From: Flavobacterium sp. PMTSA4
GTDB taxonomy: Bacteria; Bacteroidota; Bacteroidia; Flavobacteriales; Flavobacteriaceae
Length of the DNA: 64,000 nt
Direction of reading: 5' to 3'
Assembly: GCF_032098525.1 (NCBI RefSeq)
Contig: NZ_CP134890.1
Location: 1,488,001-1,552,000 of the forward strand
Positions 46,360 to 55,987 of the stretch are shown one piece after another. The notes under the pieces are model-generated. The model saw only the letters and a list, made by a program, of their open reading frames with translations. It was not told the DNA's origin and did not search any database. Position numbers and translations under genes: made by a program. Positions within the stretch are counted from its first letter, which is position 1. Each line of letters begins with the position of its first letter.

Positions 46360-48009
46360 ATGAAAAAAATTATAATTCTACTATTTTTTATTGTAGTCAA
46401 ATCATTTTCTCAAAATTACAAAGTGATTTATTCTAAAAGTTCAAACGGAAAAACTATTGAAAATCAAGATAATATTTGGGTTTTAACTAATTCAAATCAA
46501 ACGTTAATCTCATCAGAAAAAATGATGAATGAAAAGGCAGATTTCCCTTTTGAACAAAATATAGTTGAAAGAAATTCAAATGATTATTTTCAAATTGCAA
46601 CGTTAAGCAAATCCAAAAGCATCCAAACTAAAGACAGTTTATCATTAGCTAAACAAAATTTTGAATTTTTAAACGAAACCAAAAAAATACTTGGATACAA
46701 TTGTAAAAAAGCAAAAACGATAATCAATTCTAATACAATAGAACTTTGGTATACTGAGGATTTAAAAGTAAAAGGCGCACCAACTATTTTAGGGCAAAAT
46801 CTAGGTTTGGTTTTAGAAATGAATCGCAATGGAAATTATGCAATCACAGTAACAAAAATTGAGAAAATAAAATCGTTTCCAGTAATCAATTTTGATAAAT
46901 CTAAAAATTTGGACCTATTATCCTACCGTGATTTGTTATGGAAAAGTCGATTTACAACGGTTGAAATCTTTAAAGAACAAATAATTAATTTTTCGGATGC
47001 ATCAAAATCAAATGATAGCGTTTTCAGGTTTGCCAATGGAACAATTGCAGTGCGCAAAATAAAATTTCCTGAAATAAAAGTTGGCAGTCAAATTTTTGCT
47101 GACTTAACCGAACAATCTAATGGCGATGCATATGATAGAACGGGTTCTTTTTTTATTATTCCTACTAATAAACAAAATTCATTTTTAGAAGGTTTAGAAA
47201 ATGGAAAATCATTATTACCAATTTACACCAATGGAAACGGAAAAGAATATCAAGGCGTAGTTGCTACTGAAAATTATAATCCAGTTGTAGAACTAATGCA
47301 ATTTTTTACTCCATTTGGAGTGAAACAATACAACACCATTCAGTTGAAAGACAAAACATGGCAAGAAAATGTTTTTTATCGTCAAGACGTTTCCGATTTA
47401 AGAAGTTTGTTGAATAATCAAGAAGTATATGTTGGTGTTTTTATTGGAAATTATGACAAAGGCGGACACAAAGTTTCTGCAAACTTTACCATTCATCAGG
47501 AAGAAGATAGCAACCAAAAAGAAAAACAAATTGTTCCTCTTTTTTGCACTAATAACATTATGGAAATGGCTGGTCAAGAATATGGAACAATGTTTAATTC
47601 GGAAAAAGGCTTGGTGGTTAATTTCAATTTAGACAAAGCTTTAAAAAATTGTAAACTTCGATATATTTCAACCGGTCATGGTGGTTGGGAAAATGGAGAT
47701 GAATTTGTGCCGAAGAAAAATTCGATTTATTTAGACGAAAAAGAAACTTTTAGTTTCACACCTTGGCGACAAGATTGTGGTTCATACAGATTATCAAATC
47801 CTGCATCAGGAAATTTTTCAAATGGACTTTCATCATCAGATTACAGTCGTTCTAATTGGTGTCCAGGAACTGTAACCAATCCGATTTATATTGATTTAGG
47901 AGATTTGGATGCTGGAAATCATTCCATTCAAATTAAAATTCCACAAGGTTTGCCTGAAGGAAATAGTTTTAGCGCTTGGAATGTTTCAGGAGTTTTGATT
48001 GGAGAATAA
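46360..48009 (+). CDS. Secreted GLPGLI-like / PNGase F-like fusion protein
   Basis: A 549-aa exported protein with signal peptide (about 18 residues, KSFSQ). Residues 20-175 look like the GLPGLI family: KILGYNCKKAKT followed by IELWYTEDLKVKGAP and LGLVLEM. From about residue 215 to the end it resembles peptide-N-glycosidase F: AYDRTGSFFIIP with a catalytic-type Asp259, a central region PVVELMQFFTPFGV, and YISTGHGGWENGDEF with a catalytic-type Glu448, then WRQDCGSYRL and NWCPG. PNGase F removes N-glycans from asparagine. No T9SS C-terminal domain is visible, so it probably stays in the periplasm or outer membrane. A bidirectional terminator follows. Confidence 0.82.
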   Translation: MKKIIILLFFIVVKSFSQNYKVIYSKSSNGKTIENQDNIWVLTNSNQTLISSEKMMNEKADFPFEQNIVERNSNDYFQIATLSKSKSIQTKDSLSLAKQNFEFLNETKKILGYNCKKAKTIINSNTIELWYTEDLKVKGAPTILGQNLGLVLEMNRNGNYAITVTKIEKIKSFPVINFDKSKNLDLLSYRDLLWKSRFTTVEIFKEQIINFSDASKSNDSVFRFANGTIAVRKIKFPEIKVGSQIFADLTEQSNGDAYDRTGSFFIIPTNKQNSFLEGLENGKSLLPIYTNGNGKEYQGVVATENYNPVVELMQFFTPFGVKQYNTIQLKDKTWQENVFYRQDVSDLRSLLNNQEVYVGVFIGNYDKGGHKVSANFTIHQEEDSNQKEKQIVPLFCTNNIMEMAGQEYGTMFNSEKGLVVNFNLDKALKNCKLRYISTGHGGWENGDEFVPKKNSIYLDEKETFSFTPWRQDCGSYRLSNPASGNFSNGLSSSDYSRSNWCPGTVTNPIYIDLGDLDAGNHSIQIKIPQGLPEGNSFSAWNVSGVLIGE

Positions 48010-48010
48010 A

Positions 48011-48038
48011 GAAAGCCTCAAATTGAGGCTTTCTTTTT
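48011..48038. terminator. Bidirectional terminator
   Basis: Ten-base-pair stem GAAAGCCTCA / TGAGGCTTTC with a three-base loop between the convergent PNGase F-like and cystathionine beta-synthase-like genes. Confidence 0.85.
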
Positions 48039-49399
48039 TATTTTATTGAACTAATCACATCGTGTTTTGTTATGATATGATGTTTTCCGTTTTCTAATTC
48101 CACTAAAACCGCTTGATTATCTTTATTGATGAGTTTTGAAATTTCTTCAATTGGAGTATTTGCTTTTACTATTGGATATGGTTTTCCCATAATTTCTCTA
48201 ATTGGCTTTTCGGCAATGTTTTTATTTTCAACATAACTTCTAAACAAATCGGTTTCATCAATGCTTCCCACAAAACCATTTGTATCAATAACTGGAATTT
48301 GAGAAATATTATATTTTTTCAAACGTTCAATGGCGTGTGAAACTAATTCCTCTGTGCGAACAATCACTAACGGTTTGTCTTTATGTTCTTTTATTAAATC
48401 TTCTGCTTTTGTAATTTCTTCGTCTAAAAATCCTCTTTCACGCATCCAATCATCGTTAAACATTTTTCCAACATAACGACTTCCGCTATCGTGAAATAAA
48501 ACCACAACTACATCTTCAGGCTTGAAATGTTCTTTTAACTGATGCAATCCTTTAATGCACGAACCAGCAGAATTACCCACAAAAATTCCTTCTTCCAAAG
48601 CAATTTTGCGAGTATAAACTGCTGCATCTTTATCGGTAACTTTTGTGAAACCATCAATTAATGAAAAGTCAACATTTTTTGGAAGAATATCTTCTCCAAT
48701 TCCTTCGGTAATGTATGAGTAAATTTCATTTTCGTCAAAAATTCCAGTTTCGTGATATTTTTTGAAAACAGAACCATAGGTATCAATTCCCCAAATTTTA
48801 ATATTTGGATTTTTCTCTTTCAAATATTTTGCAACACCAGAAATTGTTCCGCCAGTTCCAACACCAACAACAAAATGAGTCACTTTCCCGTCAGTTTGTT
48901 CCCAAATTTCTGGACCAGTTTGTTCATAATGAGCCGTTGCATTACTTGGATTATCATATTGGTTAACATACCAAGAGTTTGGAATTTCGGTACTCAATCT
49001 TTTAGAAACTGAGTAATACGAACGCGGATCGGTTGGTTCTACATCGGTTGGACAAACAACAACCTTTGCACCAACAGCCCGAAGAATATCCATTTTTTCT
49101 TTGGATTGTTTGTCAGTTATTACAAATATACATTTGTATCCTTTAACAATTGCTGCCAAAGCTAAACCCATTCCTGTATTCCCCGAAGTTCCTTCTATGA
49201 TTGTTCCTCCAGGTTTTAATCTTCCGTCAGCTTCAGCGTCTTCAACCATTTTTAAAGCCATTCTGTCTTTTACTGAGTTTCCTGGATTGAATGTTTCAAC
49301 TTTGGCTAGAACTAAAGCGTCAATTCCTTCTACAACTTTGTTTAGTTTTACTAAAGGCGTATTTCCAATAGTTCCTAATATATTTTCTGCGTATTTCAT
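48038..49399 (-). CDS. Cystathionine beta-synthase-like PLP enzyme with CBS pair
   Basis: A 453-aa fold-type II PLP enzyme. The lysine lies in NPGNSVKDRMALKM, the PLP-binding loops are GTSGNTGMGLA and VGVGTGGTISG, all shared by cysteine synthase and cystathionine beta-synthase. The C-terminal 115 residues form a tandem CBS domain pair (ISQIPVIDTNGFVGSI and NKDNQAVLVELENGKHHIITKHDVI), which favours a beta-synthase assignment over plain cysteine synthase. It joins serine and homocysteine, or makes cysteine, in sulfur metabolism. No haem-binding N-terminal extension as in mammals. Confidence 0.88.
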   Translation of the reverse strand: MKYAENILGTIGNTPLVKLNKVVEGIDALVLAKVETFNPGNSVKDRMALKMVEDAEADGRLKPGGTIIEGTSGNTGMGLALAAIVKGYKCIFVITDKQSKEKMDILRAVGAKVVVCPTDVEPTDPRSYYSVSKRLSTEIPNSWYVNQYDNPSNATAHYEQTGPEIWEQTDGKVTHFVVGVGTGGTISGVAKYLKEKNPNIKIWGIDTYGSVFKKYHETGIFDENEIYSYITEGIGEDILPKNVDFSLIDGFTKVTDKDAAVYTRKIALEEGIFVGNSAGSCIKGLHQLKEHFKPEDVVVVLFHDSGSRYVGKMFNDDWMRERGFLDEEITKAEDLIKEHKDKPLVIVRTEELVSHAIERLKKYNISQIPVIDTNGFVGSIDETDLFRSYVENKNIAEKPIREIMGKPYPIVKANTPIEEISKLINKDNQAVLVELENGKHHIITKHDVISSIK

Positions 49400-49568
49400 T
49401 CTTTTTGTTGTGGTTACTTTTATTTGTGCAAATGTATTGATAATATAGATGTTTACAAAAATTCAAATGGATTATCATTTAACCCTGATGGAAGCGGTTG
49501 CCATGCAAAAGCGAACAGCAGGAATTACCAATTTAGATAGTTCCAAATGTTTTGTTTCTAATGTTTAG
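49400..49568. other. Spacer without recognisable gene
   Basis: The 175-base spacer between the cystathionine beta-synthase-like and porin genes holds only a 33-codon plus-strand frame (49467-49568, starting MDYHLTLMEAVAM). It has no signal peptide, no promoter, no known motif. I regard it as noncoding or a gene remnant. Confidence 0.3.
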
Positions 49569-49574
49569 CTTACA

Positions 49575-51542
49575 CTATTGGAAAAAATTCCAAATTAACC
49601 CGAAACGAATCGTGAAATCGCGATAAGGATAATTTGGCGCTGTCAAAAAGTTATTTCCTGTCATTTTTGAGTTAAAATGTTCTGCCTTCAAGAAAATTCT
49701 AGTTTGACGAATTCTCGCGTTGATGAAAAAATCAATCATTGGAAAATTTCCAACTTTCAAATCGTTTTGCACAAACGCTTCAGCTATTACAGGATTGTAA
49801 TCGTTTATATAATATTTTGAGAAATAGTTAACGGTAAAGCCCGTTTGAAGAAAAAGTGCTTTTTTGAAAAAATAGTCCGTGAAGTACAAAGAATTTCTTG
49901 TTACAATTTGCGGCACATTTAAAACGTCATCTTCTTGGTCAACTTGTTGGTATAAAATTGTATTATCAAGTGCTAATTTCCACCATTTGAACTCGCGACT
50001 TGCCTTTATGGAAAGATAATTAATAGTTTTGTCGTATTGTTTTGGAGTAATTAATTGTTGTTGCCCATCAGTGCTGTCATTACTGAAAAACAAATGATCG
50101 TTTAGAGATGAAACTTCCAACGAAGCTGTAATCCATTGTGTTTTTGCAGTTGCTCCAAAACTGTTTATCTTTTCATTGTCAAAATTATTTGACCAATTGT
50201 AATTAATAAAATCGCTTTGATATAAATTAAAACTAGCATCAGGAATTTTACTCATTAATTGATAATTAAAAGTAAATTCATTTTTGTCATTTAGTTTATA
50301 ATTCAATTTTGCATCAATATTTGACATTGGTTGCTTTGAAATTGAATTTGAAACTGTAAAAACTCCGTTCCATTTATTTTTACGGTATTCATATTGACCT
50401 CCAATTGTATTAATTTCTTGAGAAATTTTGCTTGGAATTACTCCGCTTTCTAGAATCAATACTCTATCATAATAGTAATTATATCTGAAGTCTTCTGCAA
50501 AAAATTGAAACTTTCCTAAAGTTTTATTTTCATATATTGCGCCAACTTTGTTATACATTCTATTGAAACGAGTTTGGTCTTTTAAACCGCTTGTAACATA
50601 AGCATCACCAAATCTTTTTACAGAAGTATTCCCAACAGTTGAAGCAATTGTTGGTTGTTTATATTCAAAAAATTTAGTTTCATAATTGAATTGATGAGTC
50701 GCATAAAGATTATTTTCTGAATCTTTAGAATTTATACGAAAAGAATGGTCAATAAAATATCTTTTCCCTTTTAAAAACGATTCAGCATCACGAAGATATA
50801 CTTCAAGACGTTCGCGATTATCAAAGTCAGGATTTTCGCTTGTAAAATCAATAACATTTGTTAATCCGCCGTTTTCTCCATTCAATAAATCTTGACCCGT
50901 GAAATGAAAATTCAAGTAATATCTTTTATTCAATGTATTATAACTTGAAGTAAATCTGAAATTACCAGCGCTAGTCAATTGATTAATATATCGACCTAAC
51001 GAACGAAGACCTTTAAATGCAACAGAAAAATTAAATCTTTCAGATGTGTTTACAGTAATTAATGCATCCAAAGATTGTCCTTGCTGCATAGTTGTCTTGA
51101 AATACAATTCGGTTATTGGAGTTGCAACAGAGTAATAATTAATATCATTAACACCTAAATAATTAAAATGTTTTCCAGAAAAACCAATTTCGGGGAAACT
51201 ACTTTTCTTTTTTAATCCATAATCAAGGATTGCATAAGTTTGCCCTTCATTAGCAAAAGGCAATAATCCAAAAATATCTTTTCTTAGATAATTCCATTTA
51301 TAGTCTTTTTGAATGGTTAATGAAGTGTCTACGTAGGTTGTGTCTTTTTGAATTGAAATTATTCGATACTTATCAATCGAAGCTTTATCAGATGAACTTT
51401 GATTAGATTTTGTAACGCTTGTAGAACTCTTTTTTTCTTCATTTGAATATTCTCTTTTATTTTCTAAAATCTTCTTTTTGCCTTGAGCAAAGTTTATGCT
51501 AAAGCTTACAAGTAAAAAAAAAGTAAAAAGTAATTTTTTCAT
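49575..51542 (-). CDS. Putative outer-membrane porin
   Basis: A 655-aa outer-membrane protein of the flavobacterial putative-porin family. Signal peptide ending INFAQ. A polar Ser/Lys-rich stretch is followed from about residue 90 by many alternating aromatic beta strands (YYLNFHFTGQDLL, KFQFFAEDFRYNYYYD), ending with DFTIRFGLIWNFFQ whose last residue is not the classical Phe but Gln after Phe. Substrate unknown. I use ATG 51542, not the upstream TTG-type frame extension, because a -7 element overlaps that extension. Confidence 0.8.
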   Translation of the reverse strand: MKKLLFTFFLLVSFSINFAQGKKKILENKREYSNEEKKSSTSVTKSNQSSSDKASIDKYRIISIQKDTTYVDTSLTIQKDYKWNYLRKDIFGLLPFANEGQTYAILDYGLKKKSSFPEIGFSGKHFNYLGVNDINYYSVATPITELYFKTTMQQGQSLDALITVNTSERFNFSVAFKGLRSLGRYINQLTSAGNFRFTSSYNTLNKRYYLNFHFTGQDLLNGENGGLTNVIDFTSENPDFDNRERLEVYLRDAESFLKGKRYFIDHSFRINSKDSENNLYATHQFNYETKFFEYKQPTIASTVGNTSVKRFGDAYVTSGLKDQTRFNRMYNKVGAIYENKTLGKFQFFAEDFRYNYYYDRVLILESGVIPSKISQEINTIGGQYEYRKNKWNGVFTVSNSISKQPMSNIDAKLNYKLNDKNEFTFNYQLMSKIPDASFNLYQSDFINYNWSNNFDNEKINSFGATAKTQWITASLEVSSLNDHLFFSNDSTDGQQQLITPKQYDKTINYLSIKASREFKWWKLALDNTILYQQVDQEDDVLNVPQIVTRNSLYFTDYFFKKALFLQTGFTVNYFSKYYINDYNPVIAEAFVQNDLKVGNFPMIDFFINARIRQTRIFLKAEHFNSKMTGNNFLTAPNYPYRDFTIRFGLIWNFFQ

Positions 51543-51558
51543 TCTTAAAATTTCAAGG

Positions 51559-51566
51559 CAAAAATA
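51559..51566 (-). promoter_or_regulatory. Promoter -7 element of the porin gene
   Basis: Minus strand TATTTTTG matches TAnnTTTG, 16 bases upstream of ATG 51542. No clear -33 element. Confidence 0.5.
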
Positions 51567-51593
51567 CATAAAACTTATTGTAATAAAATCATA

Positions 51594-51620
51594 AAAAAAC
51601 CACCTAATAGGTGGTTTTTT
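51594..51620 (-). terminator. Terminator after the subtilase gene
   Basis: Twelve-base-pair stem AAAAAACCACCT / AGGTGGTTTTTT with a three-base loop. It separates the subtilase from the porin gene. Confidence 0.85.
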
Positions 51621-51641
51621 AAATATTATATCAATTAAGAA

Positions 51642-53564
51642 TTATTGCTTAATGAATTTTTTAGTAATTGATGAACCATTGTCATCACTAAAAGTGACAA
51701 AATAAACCCCAGATGATAAAGATGAAACATCTAAAGTTTTTTGTTCAATATTAGAATTAAAATTCATTATAGATTTTCCTGTGATATCATTAATAGTAAT
51801 AGATTTTAATCGAATATTATTCTCCAAACTAAAATTCAATATATTTTTAGTTGGGTTTGGATAAATTGAGATTTTAGACTTGCTGAAATTTATGTTACTC
51901 AAGTCTTGAAAACCTGTCCCAGTAACTATTAAACTAAACGCTTGTTGACCAGAACTTAAATTTCCTTTATGAGAAACTGTTATCGTATATATACCATTAG
52001 GGTTAGTTACTTCTACTTTTTCTACATTATCAACAATATTGTCTCCAGTAATTGCAGCAGCTGCAACATTTGATAATTGCAATTTCCATGGATAGTAAGT
52101 ACTTGAATCTTTAGTAATTCGCAAATCTAAATCGTTAACTAAAACAGGATTTGGATCATTTAAAATTCCATTTCTTGGAGTTCCAGCTGGATCAGTCCAT
52201 GAAATGGTAGCCTCTAATTTGTCAGGTGATGTAACTCCAACTTGAAAAGTATAAACTTCGCCTTGATTAAGAACAAACTCATTAATAACAGCTTCACGAG
52301 TTACATTACTATTCTTTCTAATAACCTCTGCTGCCTTACTTGTATCAAGTAAACCCCAACCAAATTTTGGGTCTGGTCCAACTGTTCCTCCATCTCTTGC
52401 TGTATGACATACTAAACCTTTTAGAGTCGAGGCTCTCATAAAAGAAGAATTCAATTGATTGTAATATTGTTGTAATAGCAAAAGAGAACCTGCAACGTTT
52501 GGCGAAGCCATTGAGGTTCCAGACATTGTAGCATAAGAATTAACAGTTGTATTAACAGTTGAATATACATTTGTCCCATCACCAGTAATATCAGGTTTAA
52601 TTCTTCCATCATCTGAAGGTCCTTGACTGCTAGAACCATTAATAGGAAATAAATTAACCGTTCCATTTGCTAGTACAAAAGGATTGCTGTTAGCCACCAC
52701 CAAATTATTTTTTGCGTTTTTTTCTTGAGTTAATTTATCATATCCGTTTGCTAATCCACCACTATATGAATCAGCTCCAGAATTACCAGCTGATGTAACC
52801 ATTAAATAATAAGGCGCTGAAAAAGCTAATTGATCCCAAGACCTAGCTTCATTATCATAACATCCCATTAACCATGAAGACTGAGCTTCACCTTGATCAT
52901 TAAGAACAGGAACTCCATAAGAATGATTAGATATCAACAATCCAATATTTGCAATTTCTGTAGTAACTGTTGTTAAATCATTAGTCCAATTATAAGACAA
53001 TCCATTTGCTTTTGGTGCCATGCCTTTTGCATTATTATCAACTCCTTTTGCTAAAACCGTACCCATTACGTGAGTTGCATGGTCACTAGTTGAAGGATTA
53101 GGAATTGTGTTTTGAGGTATTACAACTCTTGAAACAGGTGATGAGCTATCATCCAAAAACTCTATATGATCTTTCAAAACAAATCCTCCATCCCATACTC
53201 CAAGCGTCATATTCTGTCCTTCTACATTTAGTCCTAAAGTTCCACCAGAATGAAGAGCATTTGTCTTTGTAGCTTGAGCTTCTGTGAAGTTATCTGTTGT
53301 TATATAAACTGGTTTACCATCAATAACATCAACCAATTCATATAATCTAAAATTATCATAAAACTGCTTTTTATAATTGATATTCTTAATAAGAAAATCA
53401 TCAATGATTTTTTCTTTTTTTAAAAAATCATCATTTGATTTTATAGCAATATTATTTAATTCCTGAACATTGGATTCTTTTAAAATAATTTCTATTTCAT
53501 TTTTAGTTTGAGAAAATCCAAAAATTGTGTAAAAAACCACAATAATTATGTATTTATTTTTCAT
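51642..53564 (-). CDS. T9SS-secreted subtilisin-like (S8) serine protease
   Basis: A 640-aa secreted protease. Signal peptide ends near FGFSQ (residue 19). The S8 domain carries Asp125 in LGVWDGG, His162 in DHATHVMG, the oxyanion Asn261 in TSAGNSG and Ser351 in SGTSMASPNVAG. A C-terminal beta region follows (YTITVSHKG), then a type A T9SS sorting domain of about 75 residues (ISIYPNPTKNILNF...KKFIKQ). A peptidase that leaves the cell through T9SS and degrades external protein. It lies downstream of the SusCD operon but behind its own terminator and -7 element. Confidence 0.95.
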   Translation of the reverse strand: MKNKYIIIVVFYTIFGFSQTKNEIEIILKESNVQELNNIAIKSNDDFLKKEKIIDDFLIKNINYKKQFYDNFRLYELVDVIDGKPVYITTDNFTEAQATKTNALHSGGTLGLNVEGQNMTLGVWDGGFVLKDHIEFLDDSSSPVSRVVIPQNTIPNPSTSDHATHVMGTVLAKGVDNNAKGMAPKANGLSYNWTNDLTTVTTEIANIGLLISNHSYGVPVLNDQGEAQSSWLMGCYDNEARSWDQLAFSAPYYLMVTSAGNSGADSYSGGLANGYDKLTQEKNAKNNLVVANSNPFVLANGTVNLFPINGSSSQGPSDDGRIKPDITGDGTNVYSTVNTTVNSYATMSGTSMASPNVAGSLLLLQQYYNQLNSSFMRASTLKGLVCHTARDGGTVGPDPKFGWGLLDTSKAAEVIRKNSNVTREAVINEFVLNQGEVYTFQVGVTSPDKLEATISWTDPAGTPRNGILNDPNPVLVNDLDLRITKDSSTYYPWKLQLSNVAAAAITGDNIVDNVEKVEVTNPNGIYTITVSHKGNLSSGQQAFSLIVTGTGFQDLSNINFSKSKISIYPNPTKNILNFSLENNIRLKSITINDITGKSIMNFNSNIEQKTLDVSSLSSGVYFVTFSDDNGSSITKKFIKQ

Positions 53565-53580
53565 AGTACTTATTTTTACA

Positions 53581-53588
53581 CAAACTTA
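53581..53588 (-). promoter_or_regulatory. Promoter -7 element of the subtilase gene
   Basis: Minus strand TAAGTTTG matches TAnnTTTG, 16 bases upstream of the start. No clear -33. Confidence 0.5.
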
Positions 53589-53652
53589 TAAAAATTTTAT
53601 TAAACCTTAAGGCTTAATAAAAAATAAGTCCTAAAAAGATAAAAATTTAAAA

Positions 53653-53690
53653 TAAAAAAACCATCTCAAGATTTAATCTTGAGATGGTTT
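53653..53690 (-). terminator. Terminator of the SusCD operon
   Basis: Seventeen-base-pair region AAACCATCTCAAGATT / AATCTTGAGATGGTTT, then T-run on the transcribed strand. It lies 34 bases after the lipoprotein gene. Confidence 0.88.
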
Positions 53691-53723
53691 AATTAATAAT
53701 AATACATTAACAGCTTAAAAAAG

Positions 53724-54509
53724 CTATGGCAAAGTAAATGTATGAGTCTTTATAACACCAAAATTACCACCTCCTGAAACTAAAACAGATCCACAATCTT
53801 TGGAAACATTATAAGTTCCAGAAACAGTTGCAGATGTAAACAATCCATCACCATAAGCATCATTAATTGTATAGGTATAAGTCCCATCAGGCAATGTAAA
53901 TGTCATTGGTGTTTGTGGTTGAAGAACATTAGAAGGCGCATCTGAATATGGTCCTCCTGATTGTACAACTACACCTGAAGAATTTTTAATGTTCCAAGTT
54001 GTTTCGGATCCATAACGATCTAAAACCAAAGTATGTATTATTGTATTAGAAAAACACATACGCTTAAAATTCACTTTTATTCTAGTTGTAGTAACATTAA
54101 AAAATGAATCTTCATCAGCAGATTGCGCTTCAAAAGTAACATATCTATTTGCAGCAAGAGATAAGTTTGGATCAAATGATATGTTAACTGTTGCTGACAT
54201 TTCGCCAGCAGGAATTATTACCGAAGTTGATTCCAAAACATAATCTCCATCCAAAGCAGTAGTAAATGGCTGATTAGCCGAGTCATTTCCCGAAAGTTCA
54301 ACTATATTCACAGTTCTATCTGAATTTGAAACATTACTTGCATAAACTGTTATTGAAGAAACTGGACTTTCAGTTACAAACTCAATATTTTCAGCATTTT
54401 TTCCGAAAGTTAAAAAATCGGGGGTTTTAACAGATGAATCATACTCTTCACATGAAAACAATGTAACAAGCGAAAAAATTGTAAGTAAAAAAACATTAAT
54501 TTTTTTCAT
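53724..54509 (-). CDS. Surface lipoprotein of the SusCD operon
   Basis: A 261-aa lipoprotein: signal ending TLFSCEEYD, lipobox Cys20. The first part (about 35-150) is an all-beta region that resembles a Calx-beta-like domain. The C-terminal region from about 155 contains LVLDRYGSETTWNIKNSSG and DGTYTYTINDAYGDGLF, a beta domain found in secreted flavobacterial proteins and proteases. No catalytic motif. It is the third gene of the unit, 18 bases behind susD, and probably an accessory substrate-binding protein (SusE/F-like in role, not in sequence). Confidence 0.7.
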   Translation of the reverse strand: MKKINVFLLTIFSLVTLFSCEEYDSSVKTPDFLTFGKNAENIEFVTESPVSSITVYASNVSNSDRTVNIVELSGNDSANQPFTTALDGDYVLESTSVIIPAGEMSATVNISFDPNLSLAANRYVTFEAQSADEDSFFNVTTTRIKVNFKRMCFSNTIIHTLVLDRYGSETTWNIKNSSGVVVQSGGPYSDAPSNVLQPQTPMTFTLPDGTYTYTINDAYGDGLFTSATVSGTYNVSKDCGSVLVSGGGNFGVIKTHTFTLP

Positions 54510-54527
54510 AATAAAATAGCTTTAAAA

Positions 54528-55976
54528 TTAAAATGGATTTTGAGGACCTAAATCTATGTTAGTATTTACTTCACTCAAAGGAATTTGGAAACTAAACTTA
54601 ACAGATCCAGCAGGATAATCAAAGAAACCAAAAGTAGCATGATTCGAACCTGTATACGTTCTATTCAAACCTGTATTCCATCTTTTCATATCAAAGAAAG
54701 CAAATCCTTCTCCCCATAACTCTAATTTTCTATGAAAACGAATTTCATCTAATAAAGCTTGACCAGAGTTAGTAGAAAGAGTATAACCATTAACTCTAGT
54801 TGAAATTAAATTAAACAAAGCTTGTCTTGCACCAGCATCATCACCTGCTAAAGCTTTAGCTTCAGCCTCAATTAAATACATTTCTGCAGCACGCATAAAC
54901 ACATAATCACCTTCAAAATCGGTATCATCTACAAATTTAACATTCGCATACTTTGGCAACCCAAAACCATTACCAGCATCAACAAACCATGCTTTTCTAT
55001 AGTCATTTGAAGAAATATTATCAAAAATTCTTCTGTCTACAGATTTATATGATTGTAATAATCCTGCATAACCTGGATTCAAATTACCGATATGTGAGAA
55101 AAATGACGCGTAATAAGTTGAAGTATTTGTATCTATATCAGCACCCCACATCCACTCTGCATTAGTAATCTTATTAAAACCATCCATTAAATCAGATGAA
55201 CTCATTGGAGAATAACCTTCTCTTGCTGCAATAGCATAAGTAGCTGCTTGCGTATAATTTCCGTATTCTAAATTATATCTAGCCAACAATCCTGCAACCA
55301 CATTTTTATTGACTAAGGTTTTATTTGGTCTTGAATATCCATCTAAAAGAGTATATGCTTCTTCCAAATCTTCTAAAATGCGTGCTTTTACAACATCTAT
55401 TGGTTGTCTAGCTGCTAAAACTCCCTCTTCAGTTGTCATAGGAACAGCTAATCCATCATTATTTGAATATATTCTAATCAATTGAAAATAAGCAAAAGAA
55501 CGCATAGTTAACAAACGACCTCTTATGTGTCTAAGTGAAGGATCTTCAACAGAAGAAGGCACTAACCTTAATCCTTCATTCATATTATAAATTATTTTAT
55601 AATAAAATTGCCATACAGCATCTGTACGATTAGAAGCCTCATTTCTAGCTGTATAATTATAATAGTTAACGAACCAATGAGATAATGTTTGAACCATGTC
55701 ATTACTCATCAAATCTAAACCTAAACTATAACCCATTTGCCCAAACTCATCATGGAAGTTACCATGACCAGCTGTACTAAAATCATTAAGGAAAAATTGA
55801 TTTCCACCTTCAATACCAGATGCAATAATTAATGCTGCCTCTGGATTCGAATTTGCCAAATCAGATAATTGTTGATTAGAAAAATCACTCTGAAAATCTT
55901 TTGATAAAAAATCATCCGAACATGCTGTAAAAAGCATAGAAAAAATGGCAATTACTAAAATTTTTTTGTTTATCAT
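54528..55976 (-). CDS. SusD/RagB-family outer-membrane lipoprotein
   Basis: A 482-aa SusD-type surface lipoprotein. Lipobox Cys19 in LFTACSDDF. The N-terminal helical part has the tetratricopeptide-like NEGLRLVPSSVED region, RGRLLTMRSFAYFQLIRIYSN, and the C terminus LIEAEAKALAGDDAGARQAL, ERLWGEGFAFFDMKRWN-like motif, all family features. It forms a lid on the SusC barrel and captures ligand. It follows susC by 11 bases. The ligand class is not shown; no glycosidase gene is adjacent. Confidence 0.95.
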   Translation of the reverse strand: MINKKILVIAIFSMLFTACSDDFLSKDFQSDFSNQQLSDLANSNPEAALIIASGIEGGNQFFLNDFSTAGHGNFHDEFGQMGYSLGLDLMSNDMVQTLSHWFVNYYNYTARNEASNRTDAVWQFYYKIIYNMNEGLRLVPSSVEDPSLRHIRGRLLTMRSFAYFQLIRIYSNNDGLAVPMTTEEGVLAARQPIDVVKARILEDLEEAYTLLDGYSRPNKTLVNKNVVAGLLARYNLEYGNYTQAATYAIAAREGYSPMSSSDLMDGFNKITNAEWMWGADIDTNTSTYYASFFSHIGNLNPGYAGLLQSYKSVDRRIFDNISSNDYRKAWFVDAGNGFGLPKYANVKFVDDTDFEGDYVFMRAAEMYLIEAEAKALAGDDAGARQALFNLISTRVNGYTLSTNSGQALLDEIRFHRKLELWGEGFAFFDMKRWNTGLNRTYTGSNHATFGFFDYPAGSVKFSFQIPLSEVNTNIDLGPQNPF

Positions 55977-55987
55977 AACTTTTTTTT

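Noticed and set aside
49467..49568. 33-codon frame between two minus-strand genes
   Set aside because: Too short, no motif, no promoter; kept only as a note on the spacer.
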